Of a stretch of DNA of 64,000 nt, positions 52,473 through 61,034 are shown piece after piece (position 1 is the stretch's first letter; every line of letters begins with the position of its first letter). Location of the stretch: assembly GCF_005869935.1 (NCBI RefSeq), contig NZ_SZQF01000002.1, forward strand, positions 280,608-344,607. The letters run 5' to 3'. The position numbers and the translations under genes are program-made. The notes beneath the pieces are model-generated. The model was not told where the DNA came from and did not search any database. It saw nothing but the letters and a program-made list of their open reading frames with translations. This stretch comes from Winogradskyella algicola (GTDB lineage: Bacteria > Bacteroidota > Bacteroidia > Flavobacteriales > Flavobacteriaceae).

Positions 52473-55400
52473 ATGAAACATTTTTACACAATTTTAATTG
52501 CCATTTTATTTACAAGCATTGGGTTTGGGCAGACTACGATTGCAGTTCAGGACTTTGATGGTTCAACTCCAACATGGAACTATACTTCTAACCCTGCGCC
52601 CTATAGTACAGGGAGCGATGATTGGGATATAGTTACTACCAATAACGACCCTGCGGGAACAACAGGCAGTTTTTGGGGAATTCAGGATATAGATAATCCG
52701 AATGGTGGGGGCGCATTTGAGCACACCCTAACATTTGACGCAATTAATGTATCTAGTTATAATAGTGTTGAAATCTCTTTTGATTTTTACACTATAGGAT
52801 TTGATGGATCTGATGAAATAAGGTATGAAGTCTTTTACGGTCCTGTAGGTTCTGAAGTTGGACAAGGTATCGTAAGCTTAAACAAAGACACTCAAGCTTG
52901 GACTACAATTACAGTTACAATACCTGACACTGCTGATTCAGCTTATCTTGTGCTAGGTGCCCAACAAAATGGTGGTTCCGATTATGCTGGATTTGATAAT
53001 ATAAACATAGAAGGTATAGAAATTGTTTCTTCAAACGATACTGATTCTGAAATTTATGATTCTGGCTCACAACCAGTTGGCACAACACTTTCTTCTTTAG
53101 CTGACACCTCAGCTGAAGCCATCGATGTTTTTGAATTTACAATTGAAGATATTGGAACTAGTGATGGCTTAAGCACCTTGGTTACTAATGTAAGATTGTT
53201 TCCTCACACAACAAATACAGCAGACTGGACAGAAACCATTCAAGGTATAACGTTAAATAATGGTAGCCTTATTCCAATCGAAAATTTAAATATTACTGAC
53301 GGCTTTATAGACGCTACAATTATTTCTGGAAATTTAGATGTAGCAGATGGTACATCCTCTACAGTAACAGTAGGGGTATATCTAAACTCTACAGGTCTAA
53401 CTGACGGAAGCACAATTGCCTTTATGGTAGATGCTGACAATCATGGATTTACTACTGACTTAGCTGGAAGTGGATTTGCTACTAGTTTAACACTAGGTGA
53501 TTTTAATTCTAATGATTTTGTTGTTGATGTAGAAGCTACACAATTATCTTACATTGAACAACCTAGTAATACTATTATTAACACTGTAATGTCGCCATCT
53601 GTTGAAGTTGCTTATACTGATGTAAACGGCAACGTGGATATAGATTATAGTGGTTCTGGTTTTGATATTGCATTGACAACATCAGGAAGTTTTGATGCTT
53701 CAGCTACAACTACCGTTGAAGCAGTCGATGGTTTAGCTACTTTTTCAAACCTAGTTTTTGACAATAGCGCAAGTGGTATAGTATTAACAGCTGTAGACAA
53801 CTCGACTTTAATCAGTGGCTCCTACGACTCTATGACTTTTGATATCAATTTAGCGCCTATAGCACCTTTAGCTGGTGATTTAATTATTACGGAAGTGAGT
53901 GATGCTAGTAATTTTAATAATGAATTTATTGAAATATATAATACTACAACTAATATCATAGACATGAGCACGTCAAAACTTGTTATGCAAAGCGACGGAA
54001 CAGTTTGGGATTTTGATGATGATATTGCTAATGCTTCAATACCTGCTAATGGTTTTTTAATAGTAACGCGAGGTGGAACACAGACAAATTTTGAAACTGA
54101 GTTTGGCTCTTTAAATACAGAAACTGTTTTTGTTCAAGGTACGAGTGCTATGTTCTTTGGTACTGGCACAGCGCGTAGTTGGCAAATTTACGAAGGTGGT
54201 ACAGTAAGCACTGCTGATGGCACTTTGATTGACGATACGGTTAATGCTGTAGGTGGTAGTGATAGAGACTTTTTTGATTTTGTAACCGACACTTACATTT
54301 CCACATCAGAAAATTTAGCTAATCCAGGTGTAATAGATAATTTGGTTTATGCTTCTGGTACATGGAAGTACAACGCCCAGGCAGATGAGAACTCAAATGA
54401 GTCCAATGCATTCATTTTAGATGATTTTGTTGCTAGTGCCGATATAAACACTAATACATTCACTATAAATCCCGGTGCCAGTCTTACCGTTAATTCTGGT
54501 GTAACTTTAGATGCAACTAATGGTACAACTTTAGAGTCGACATCAACAAGTTATTCTAGTTTAATTCTAGATGGTACACTTACAGGTACTGTGACATATA
54601 ATCGCTATGTAAATACTAACGATGCTGTAAATGGTAACGACTTAATTAGTGCCCCTTTAAGCGGACAAGCATTTGATGTCTTTATTGGCAATAACACTAA
54701 TATTTTAACAAACTCAACAGGACCAGAGGTTTTATTTGGTGGTTTTGACAACGACAATGCCAGCGCACCATATGAATTATGGAACGATACTGATACTACA
54801 CCACTTACTGCTGGTGTGGGTTACCGTAGCGGTATTGATCCTGTTGCCGGTTCAAATTTAGTATCTTTTGAAGGTACTGTAAATACTGGTTTGGTTCAAG
54901 TACCAATTGCTCAGGGTACAGCAAGTATTCTTAACTTGGTTGGTAACCCTTTCCCTTCTTACTTAGATGCCCAAGCTTTTTTAACTCAAAATGCTGCGGT
55001 CTTAGATCCAAGTGCCGTGGTGATTTATGGTTACAATGACAGTACTGACGGTACTTCTGCTGATGATTACACGATTATCAGTGCCATAGAAAACAATACA
55101 CTAAACATTGCCCCTGGTCAAGGGTTCTTTGTAGCTTCCAATGTTGTTGGTGGCAACCTTCAGTTTACAACAAGCACTCCAGATATGCGTATTATATCTA
55201 CCGATGATGACTTTATTGCTGGCAGATCGGCTATATCGAACGTTAATATCAATTTAAGTAATACTACGGACAATTTTATCACTAAGGTATATTTTACAGC
55301 CTCTAGCGGCTTAGGTTTAGACCCTGGTTATGATGCTAGTCTGCTTGGTGGTATTGCACCAGCTTTTTCTCTATTTTCGCACTTAGTAGAAGAGAATATG

Positions 55401-55919
55401 GACGTGCCGTTTGCAACGCAGGCCATTGGAAAAACAGATTATAACGACACAACTATTGCCTTGGGTGTTAATGCTAATATGGGTGAGCAGTTGACTTTTA
55501 GCATTGCTGAAAACACAATGCCAGCCTCTATTGAAGTGTATTTGGACGATACGCTAACCAGCACCTCTACCTTATTAAACGCTGCTGATTATGTATTAAC
55601 GCCTTCTGAGGATTTAAATGGTACGGGACGTTTTTACTTAAGGTTCTCTAATAGTGCATTGTCTACAACAGATGCTATTTTTGATGGTATTTCAATATAT
55701 GGCAACCAGACCAACAGAACTATCAGTATCGCAGGACAACTGACCGAAGGGACTTCTGCTAATGTATATGATATACAAGGACGTTTGGTTACTGCTAGAC
55801 CGCTAGTGTCTGACTCGACATTACAGACTATCGATGCCAGCAACTTACATACAGGTGTGTATATTGTGAAGCTCGTTAATGGTAATGCCGTTAAGACTCA
55901 AAAAATTATATTGAAATAA
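52473..55919 (+). CDS. Large T9SS-secreted surface protein with lamin-tail-like domain
   Basis: 1148 residues, signal peptide MKHFYTILIAILFTSIGFGQ. N-terminal jelly-roll (about 22-180), beta-rich Ig/cadherin-like stretches (about 185-460), a lamin-tail domain (about 465-600, LIITEVSDASNFNNEFIEIYN), then the shared module (about 680-1070) and the type A T9SS sorting domain (about 1075-1148, NVYDIQGRLVTARPL ... KTQKIILK). The last 376 residues are almost identical to those of the next protein, with about seven differences. Function: surface-exposed, possibly nucleic-acid or glycan-binding; no catalytic residues seen. Confidence 0.87.
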   Translation: MKHFYTILIAILFTSIGFGQTTIAVQDFDGSTPTWNYTSNPAPYSTGSDDWDIVTTNNDPAGTTGSFWGIQDIDNPNGGGAFEHTLTFDAINVSSYNSVEISFDFYTIGFDGSDEIRYEVFYGPVGSEVGQGIVSLNKDTQAWTTITVTIPDTADSAYLVLGAQQNGGSDYAGFDNINIEGIEIVSSNDTDSEIYDSGSQPVGTTLSSLADTSAEAIDVFEFTIEDIGTSDGLSTLVTNVRLFPHTTNTADWTETIQGITLNNGSLIPIENLNITDGFIDATIISGNLDVADGTSSTVTVGVYLNSTGLTDGSTIAFMVDADNHGFTTDLAGSGFATSLTLGDFNSNDFVVDVEATQLSYIEQPSNTIINTVMSPSVEVAYTDVNGNVDIDYSGSGFDIALTTSGSFDASATTTVEAVDGLATFSNLVFDNSASGIVLTAVDNSTLISGSYDSMTFDINLAPIAPLAGDLIITEVSDASNFNNEFIEIYNTTTNIIDMSTSKLVMQSDGTVWDFDDDIANASIPANGFLIVTRGGTQTNFETEFGSLNTETVFVQGTSAMFFGTGTARSWQIYEGGTVSTADGTLIDDTVNAVGGSDRDFFDFVTDTYISTSENLANPGVIDNLVYASGTWKYNAQADENSNESNAFILDDFVASADINTNTFTINPGASLTVNSGVTLDATNGTTLESTSTSYSSLILDGTLTGTVTYNRYVNTNDAVNGNDLISAPLSGQAFDVFIGNNTNILTNSTGPEVLFGGFDNDNASAPYELWNDTDTTPLTAGVGYRSGIDPVAGSNLVSFEGTVNTGLVQVPIAQGTASILNLVGNPFPSYLDAQAFLTQNAAVLDPSAVVIYGYNDSTDGTSADDYTIISAIENNTLNIAPGQGFFVASNVVGGNLQFTTSTPDMRIISTDDDFIAGRSAISNVNINLSNTTDNFITKVYFTASSGLGLDPGYDASLLGGIAPAFSLFSHLVEENMDVPFATQAIGKTDYNDTTIALGVNANMGEQLTFSIAENTMPASIEVYLDDTLTSTSTLLNAADYVLTPSEDLNGTGRFYLRFSNSALSTTDAIFDGISIYGNQTNRTISIAGQLTEGTSANVYDIQGRLVTARPLVSDSTLQTIDASNLHTGVYIVKLVNGNAVKTQKIILK
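54792..55919 (+). repeat. 1128-bp tract nearly identical to 57209-58336
   Basis: The 3' third of the second surface-protein gene aligns without gaps to the 3' half of the third. Most differences are silent third-position changes, and only about seven of 376 residues differ. Identity falls off upstream of 54792/57209, where the proteins are still homologous but clearly diverged. This sharp edge suggests gene conversion or recent partial duplication. Confidence 0.85.
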
Positions 55920-55944
55920 AGAGAAAAAATTCTCATACAGAATG

Positions 55945-55975
55945 AAACGCACTCAGTATTGGGTGCGTTTTTTTA
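55945..55975 (+). terminator. Rho-independent terminator after the second surface protein
   Basis: AAACGCAC - loop - GTGCGTTT followed by TTTTATTG. Confidence 0.8.
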
Positions 55976-56040
55976 TTGTTTTAGAAATACCGATATATGA
56001 ACTTTAGATTAGTAAGATGTTTTAAATCTGAAAAAAAAAC

Positions 56041-56048
56041 TATATTTG
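56041..56048 (+). promoter_or_regulatory. Putative -7 element for the third surface protein
   Basis: TATATTTG (exact TAnnTTTG), 41 bases before the ATG. Confidence 0.5.
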
Positions 56049-56089
56049 GTTTTATCTAATTATCATAATATCAAATCTATAATAAGCTT

Positions 56090-58336
56090 ATGAGACAGTT
56101 TTACATTTTTATTTCATTTTTGTTTTGCGCACTTACTTCTTTTGCTCAAGTTACCTATAATGGTAATGGTAATTCTGGTTTTGGAGGAGCAGTTGGTGGT
56201 AGCAATATGACTATTACAGACAACGGAACAAATATAACCATTACGTTTAATCGAGGTTCAGGTACTTTTGACAACGAAATGGTTATATATATAGATAGCA
56301 GAACAGGTGGGTTTAGTTCAACGGTGGATTTTGCTGACCCAGATAATGGTGACAAGTTACGCAGAGCCATAAATGGTGCTGGTACTTTTGGTGGTGCTAC
56401 ACGTTCAGTAGTAAATTTTCCATCAGGAATGGAGCCTGATTTTGCAGTTGCAGTGAACACCTCTTTTGGTGGACTGTGGGAATTAGTTAATAACGCTTCA
56501 TTTCCATTTATTGCTGGAGTAGGAAATCCAACCAGTAATACCCAAGCCAGCTTTAGCATGAGCTTTGCCAAAACAGATATAGGTATTGGCGTTGGAGATG
56601 CTATTGAGTTTACATTTGTTGTTACCTATCTCGATGGTTTTGGCGGTGGTGGCGTATTTAGGTCGGATGAAGGTTATGGTAACGGATTACCAGTAGGTAA
56701 CCCAGGAACCAGTGATGTTACATTCACATCTTCAGAATTATACCGTGAGTCTACTACTTACACCTATAATGGTTCTTGGACTCCAAGTGATCCAAACGGA
56801 TCGTCTACACCTAATGATGAGTTTTTAATAGCTTCAGATAATGCTATAATCTCAACAAATACAGATTCTAGACTGGTTACTATAAATCCAGGTGCATCAT
56901 TAACAATAAACTCAGGTGCAAACCTCAATGTAGCTGATGTACTAACTTTAGAATCTGTTTCGACGAGCTACTCAAGCCTAATACCAGAAGGTACAATTAC
57001 TGGTGCTGTAGTTTACAACCGCCATGTCAATAATAATGGACCTATTAATGGTAATGACTTAATTAGCGCACCTCTTTCTGGTCAACAATTCAATACTTTT
57101 ATAGGGAACAACACCAATATTTTAGCAAATCCTTCAGGCACAGATGTTCTTTTCGGTGGTTTTGACAATGATAATGCAACGGAACCATATGAGCTTTGGG
57201 ATGAAACTGATACTACACCACTTACTGCTGGTGTTGGTTACCGAAGCGGTATTGATCCTGTTGCCGGTTCAAATTTAGTATCTTTTGAAGGTACTGTAAA
57301 TACTGGTTTGGTTCAAGTACCAATTGCTCAGGGTTCAGCAAGTATTCTTAACTTGGTTGGTAACCCTTTCCCTTCTTACTTGGATGCGCAAGCTTTTTTA
57401 ACTCAAAATGCTGCGGTCTTAGATCCGAGTGCCGTGGTGATTTATGGTTATAACGACAGTACTAACGGTACTTCTGCTGATGATTACACGATTATCAGTG
57501 CCATAGAAAACAATACACTAAACATTGCACCTGGTCAAGGGTTCTTTGTAGCTTCCAATGTTGTTGGTGGCAACCTTCAGTTTACAACAAGCACTCCAGA
57601 TATGCGTATTATATCTACCGATGACGACTTTATTGCTGGTAGATCGGCTATATCGAACGTTAATATCAATTTAAGTAATGCTACGGACAACTTTATCACT
57701 AAGGTATATTTTACAGCCTCTAGCGGCTTAGGTTTAGACCCTGGTTATGATGCTAGTCTGCTTGGTGGTGTTGCACCAGCTTTTTCTCTATTTTCGCACT
57801 TAGTAGAAGAGAATATGGACGTGCCGTTCGCAACACAGGCTATTGGAAAAACTGATTATAACGACACAACTATTGCCTTGGGTGTTAATGCTAATATGGG
57901 TGAGCAGTTGACTTTTAGCATTGCTGAAAACACAATGCCAGCCTCTATTGAAGTGTATTTGGACGATACACTAACCAGCACCTCTACCTTATTAAATGCT
58001 GCTGATTATGTATTAACGCCTTCTGAGGATTTAAATGGTACGGGACGTTTTTACTTAAGGTTCTCTAATAGTGCATTGTCTACGGCGGACAGTATTTTTG
58101 ATGGTATTTCAATCTATGGCAACCAGACCAACAAAACTATCAGTATCGCAGGACAACTAACCGAAGGTACCTCTGCTAACGTATATGATATACAAGGACG
58201 TTTGGTTACTGCTAGACCGCTAGTATCTGACTCGACATTACAGACTATCGATGCCAGCAACTTACATACAGGTGTGTATATTGTGAAGCTCGTTAATGGT
58301 AATGCCGTTAAGACTCAAAAAATTATATTGAAATAA
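56090..58336 (+). CDS. T9SS-secreted surface protein, paralogue of the preceding gene
   Basis: 748 residues, signal peptide MRQFYIFISFLFCALTSFAQ. A distinct glycine-rich N-terminal beta domain (about 21-220, NGNGNSGFGGAVGGSNM...) is followed by the module shared with both preceding genes (about 225-670; YTYNGSWTPSDPNGS, TSYSSLIPEGTITGA, LNLVGNPFPSYLDAQAF). A type A sorting domain (about 675-748) ends in KTQKIILK. The residues from DTTPLTAGVGYRSG onward are nearly identical to the preceding protein. The family thus pairs a conserved C-terminal half with variable N-terminal domains. Confidence 0.87.
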   Translation: MRQFYIFISFLFCALTSFAQVTYNGNGNSGFGGAVGGSNMTITDNGTNITITFNRGSGTFDNEMVIYIDSRTGGFSSTVDFADPDNGDKLRRAINGAGTFGGATRSVVNFPSGMEPDFAVAVNTSFGGLWELVNNASFPFIAGVGNPTSNTQASFSMSFAKTDIGIGVGDAIEFTFVVTYLDGFGGGGVFRSDEGYGNGLPVGNPGTSDVTFTSSELYRESTTYTYNGSWTPSDPNGSSTPNDEFLIASDNAIISTNTDSRLVTINPGASLTINSGANLNVADVLTLESVSTSYSSLIPEGTITGAVVYNRHVNNNGPINGNDLISAPLSGQQFNTFIGNNTNILANPSGTDVLFGGFDNDNATEPYELWDETDTTPLTAGVGYRSGIDPVAGSNLVSFEGTVNTGLVQVPIAQGSASILNLVGNPFPSYLDAQAFLTQNAAVLDPSAVVIYGYNDSTNGTSADDYTIISAIENNTLNIAPGQGFFVASNVVGGNLQFTTSTPDMRIISTDDDFIAGRSAISNVNINLSNATDNFITKVYFTASSGLGLDPGYDASLLGGVAPAFSLFSHLVEENMDVPFATQAIGKTDYNDTTIALGVNANMGEQLTFSIAENTMPASIEVYLDDTLTSTSTLLNAADYVLTPSEDLNGTGRFYLRFSNSALSTADSIFDGISIYGNQTNKTISIAGQLTEGTSANVYDIQGRLVTARPLVSDSTLQTIDASNLHTGVYIVKLVNGNAVKTQKIILK
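57209..58336 (+). repeat. Second copy of the 1128-bp near-identical tract
   Basis: Partner of 54792-55919; same length with no indel, ends exactly at both stop codons. Sequences beyond the stops are unrelated, so the shared tract is bounded by the coding sequence. Confidence 0.85.
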
Positions 58337-58347
58337 GTAAAACCAGC

Positions 58348-58436
58348 CTAATACTATTTGCGTTAGTATTAGACCATTGTAAGGTTTTTTAACTTTATTT
58401 TTTATATTCGTTAAATCATTGGTTAGAAAACCTTAC
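58348..58436. terminator. Two hairpins between the surface-protein gene and the peptide operon
   Basis: CTAATACTA - TTTGCGT - TAGTATTAG (58348-58372), then a 15-bp inverted repeat with one mismatch, GTAAGGTTTTTTAAC (58379-58393) and GTTAGAAAACCTTAC (58422-58436), 28 bases apart. The first lacks a T-run. The pair probably ends the upstream transcript; the second could also be a protein-binding or RNA element of the next operon. Confidence 0.55.
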
Positions 58437-58490
58437 ACTTTAATATTTAATGTGAATTAAATTTTAGTATAAACGTTTTTATTTTTTCCC

Positions 58491-58519
58491 TTGTTAAATA
58501 AATTATTTTATTATTTTTG
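58491..58519 (+). promoter_or_regulatory. Promoter of the peptide-kinase-nucleotidyltransferase operon
   Basis: TTG (58491-58493), 18 bases, TATTTTTG (58512-58519), which fits the -33/-7 consensus well. The expected start near 58526 leaves a leader of only ~14 bases before the peptide ATG, so the 53-residue gene is the first gene of its own transcript. Confidence 0.65.
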
Positions 58520-58539
58520 AACCAAATCTAGGCTTGGCC

Positions 58540-58701
58540 ATGAAAAAAGACAACAATACAGACAAAATCACTCGTAAAGATGCCATTAAAAAAATGGGAA
58601 AGTACGCAGCATTAACAGCTGTAGGTACTTTTGTGATTTTAAATCCACTTAAAGCGCAATCGTCTTCTCCACCAGATCCAGGAGGAAATCCATTTGATTA
58701 A
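58540..58701 (+). CDS. 53-residue exported peptide precursor
   Basis: The basic N-terminus contains ITRKDAIKKMGKYAA (residues 10-24), similar in layout to a Tat-like S/T-R-R-x-x-x-K leader but with only one arginine (T-R-K). A hydrophobic helix (AALTAVGTFVILNP) and a possible signal peptidase I site after LKA (residue 39) follow. The predicted released part is 14 residues, QSSSPPDPGGNPFD: three serines, four prolines, an N-terminal Gln that could cyclise. It has a consensus promoter and is followed 13 bases later by an HprK-like kinase gene and then a nucleotidyltransferase gene. Similar short precursors occur near such kinases in Bacteroidota (my recollection). Function unknown. Confidence 0.72.
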   Translation: MKKDNNTDKITRKDAIKKMGKYAALTAVGTFVILNPLKAQSSSPPDPGGNPFD

Positions 58702-58714
58702 TTTACAATAAAGT

Positions 58715-59848
58715 TTGAATCACAACTTGGCACCAACATATCAACGTTTGTTTGGTTCTTATTGGTTGCTTTGGTACAAAAAATCTAACGTTTACAGTAT
58801 TGTAGATGATGATTTTAAAAATCTCCTATACAATTATCTAGAATGTTCATCACTTGATGAATTTAAATCAAAATTTATAAGTGTTGATTCCAGTATAGAC
58901 ACCACCACAGTTATTCACAGCCTAAACTCTTATTTAGAGCAATGTCATACTAAAACTGATGATATTGCTGTATTAGATACTCCATTTAATGCCTCTAAAC
59001 GTCAAATCTCTGTAGATTATAATTTCAATAATAGAATCTTTAGAGTAAACTTTGATTCGGACTTAGTTAAGAAAACCATCCATCCTAGCATAGCCCATTT
59101 AGAGACAAATGCTTTTTTTACACCAGACATTATCTACGATGTTTATATTGAAGATGATCGTTTATGTCTATTTAAAAATGAAGTATTGGTGCGCACAGTA
59201 CCAAAACGCGACTACCATCTTATACAAGGCAAGTTTGCTATGGAGCTTCTTTCCTTTATTCACCATAAGGATGAATCGGATTGGTTAGGTACGTTTCATG
59301 GGTCTACTATTTCGGATGGCAAGAATTCCATTTTATTTATTGGCGCATCTGGTAAAGGAAAAAGTACATTGTGCGCTTTACTTAGTGCTCAAGGTTTTGA
59401 ATTAGTTGCTGATGACGTCTCTCCCATGCTTGCTAAAGACTCTAGGATTTACCACAACCCTTCAGCAATATCTATAAAAGAAGGAGCTTTTGATTTATTA
59501 CGTCCTTTAGTTGATGATTTTGATAGTTTACCAAATACATTATTTAATAAAACTAAAGGTGTAATTAAACACCTACCCTGCAAAAGCCCTATCAAAGATT
59601 GTTATCCTTGTAGTGCAATTATAATGGTTAACTATAGTAAAGGTAGTAAAACATCTCTTGAGTCGATATCGATTAAGGAAGCCTTAGAAACTCTAATTCC
59701 TGAATCGTGGTTATCACCTAAGCCTTTGCATGCAAGTCAGTTTTTAGATTGGTTATCTCAAACACCCGTTTATAAGTTAACATACAGTAATACCGAAAGC
59801 GTCACAAAGGAAATTACCGCTTGCTTTAAACAATTTAATAGCGATTAA
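58715..59848 (+). CDS. HPr-kinase-like (HprK-related) protein
   Basis: 377 residues, start TTG at 58715; an in-frame stop lies just upstream and the next Met is near residue 165, so the TTG is needed to keep the domain. N-terminal ~60 residues (YQRLFGSYWLLWYKKS...) and a middle beta region (about 90-170) are unassigned. The C-terminal half has the HprK-type P-loop FIGASGKGKSTL (about 208-219) and ELVADDVSPML (about 228-238), equivalent to the HprK catalytic Asp region. HprK relatives phosphorylate serines or small peptides in some RiPP pathways (e.g. lasso-peptide kinases). True HPr is not encoded nearby. The likely substrate is the adjacent peptide or a partner (inference). Confidence 0.8.
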   Translation: MNHNLAPTYQRLFGSYWLLWYKKSNVYSIVDDDFKNLLYNYLECSSLDEFKSKFISVDSSIDTTTVIHSLNSYLEQCHTKTDDIAVLDTPFNASKRQISVDYNFNNRIFRVNFDSDLVKKTIHPSIAHLETNAFFTPDIIYDVYIEDDRLCLFKNEVLVRTVPKRDYHLIQGKFAMELLSFIHHKDESDWLGTFHGSTISDGKNSILFIGASGKGKSTLCALLSAQGFELVADDVSPMLAKDSRIYHNPSAISIKEGAFDLLRPLVDDFDSLPNTLFNKTKGVIKHLPCKSPIKDCYPCSAIIMVNYSKGSKTSLESISIKEALETLIPESWLSPKPLHASQFLDWLSQTPVYKLTYSNTESVTKEITACFKQFNSD

Positions 59849-59883
59849 TATTCATTATATTTAGTACCAATTAATTCTATTTA

Positions 59884-60945
59884 ATGGGTAACCTTGCCAT
59901 TACATACCAATACATAGCAGATATTCTAAGTTTTAAGTCTTCTAATGACATGTTGGAAGAGACACTTAGTGATAAGGAATTTGACTGGGACAACATTGTG
60001 ATTGAAGGAAGCAAACACCTTATATTACCCGCTATTTATTGTCGCTTAAAAACAAAGCAGCTCACCCATCTGCTGCCTGAAGAATTAGACATCTATCTTA
60101 AAGAGATTACAGCACTTAACGCGCAAAGAAATCATGAAATAATATCTCAGGTGAATTCGCTATCTGAGTTATTGAATACACATGAAATAGAACACGTCTT
60201 CTTAAAAGGTTCCGCATTGATTTCTGGAGGTTATTATGATGATAATGCAGAGCGTATGCTTGGAGATATTGATATTTTAGTCGCTAATAATCAGCTTGAT
60301 TTGGCTTTTGACATATTGAAAAAGAATAGTTACTATCCCATTGAACAAACACTTGGCAACGATTTCTTTGAACACAAACACCTACCAAGACTTAAAACCG
60401 ACAAGTATATTTGTGCTGTAGAATTACACAGAAAACTCTTTGTATCTCATACAGACAAAGCATTGAGTTGTTCTAACATCTTATCTTCTAGTCAACTTAT
60501 TAATACCATTGCTATACCCTCTTCAAAACACTTATTACTTCACAATATTCTTAACTATCAGATCAATGACAATGGTAGTTTATACAATAGTGTTAGTTTT
60601 AGATCTGCTTACGATAGCCTGGTGATATTGCAACGAAAAGATTGCTCAACCATAAACAGTAACAGTAAGCTCATTAGGAATTACTTTAATTTATTGGGCA
60701 TCTTTTTTAAAGATATTCCTGAAAAATACAGCGGTACAAATTTTGTAACCAAATTTTACAACTTTAAATTAAAGCATCTTAAATTTTATAAATTTTGGAA
60801 TAAACTCATAAAGCTTATCGATTTTTTATGGATAATCATCAGTAGGATTCCTCATTTTATAAAAAATAAAGCCTATAGAACAGCATTATTAAAAGACCGT
60901 AGACGTATTTTTAGCCATATGAGGTCTGTTTTAAAAAACACTTAA
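59884..60945 (+). CDS. Nucleotidyltransferase-family protein (NTP_transf_5-like)
   Basis: 353 residues, cytoplasmic. The core motif is HVFLKGSALISGGYYDDNAERMLGDIDILV (given in parts: FLKGSALISGG near 110-120 and RMLGDIDILV near 123-132), with the D-x-D metal site of pol-beta-like nucleotidyltransferases. A following VELHRKLF (near 180) supplies a conserved His. The C-terminal ~100 residues are basic and hydrophobic. Proteins of this type accompany HprK-related kinases in several peptide clusters. It lies 35 bases after the kinase gene in the same operon. Confidence 0.82.
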   Translation: MGNLAITYQYIADILSFKSSNDMLEETLSDKEFDWDNIVIEGSKHLILPAIYCRLKTKQLTHLLPEELDIYLKEITALNAQRNHEIISQVNSLSELLNTHEIEHVFLKGSALISGGYYDDNAERMLGDIDILVANNQLDLAFDILKKNSYYPIEQTLGNDFFEHKHLPRLKTDKYICAVELHRKLFVSHTDKALSCSNILSSSQLINTIAIPSSKHLLLHNILNYQINDNGSLYNSVSFRSAYDSLVILQRKDCSTINSNSKLIRNYFNLLGIFFKDIPEKYSGTNFVTKFYNFKLKHLKFYKFWNKLIKLIDFLWIIISRIPHFIKNKAYRTALLKDRRRIFSHMRSVLKNT

Positions 60946-61034
60946 TTATATTTACATTTAACTATAATAACTTAATATCTTATTTGTTTTATAAGCCATA
61001 AAGTTTAACTTTGATTTTTAAAATAAATTTTTTC

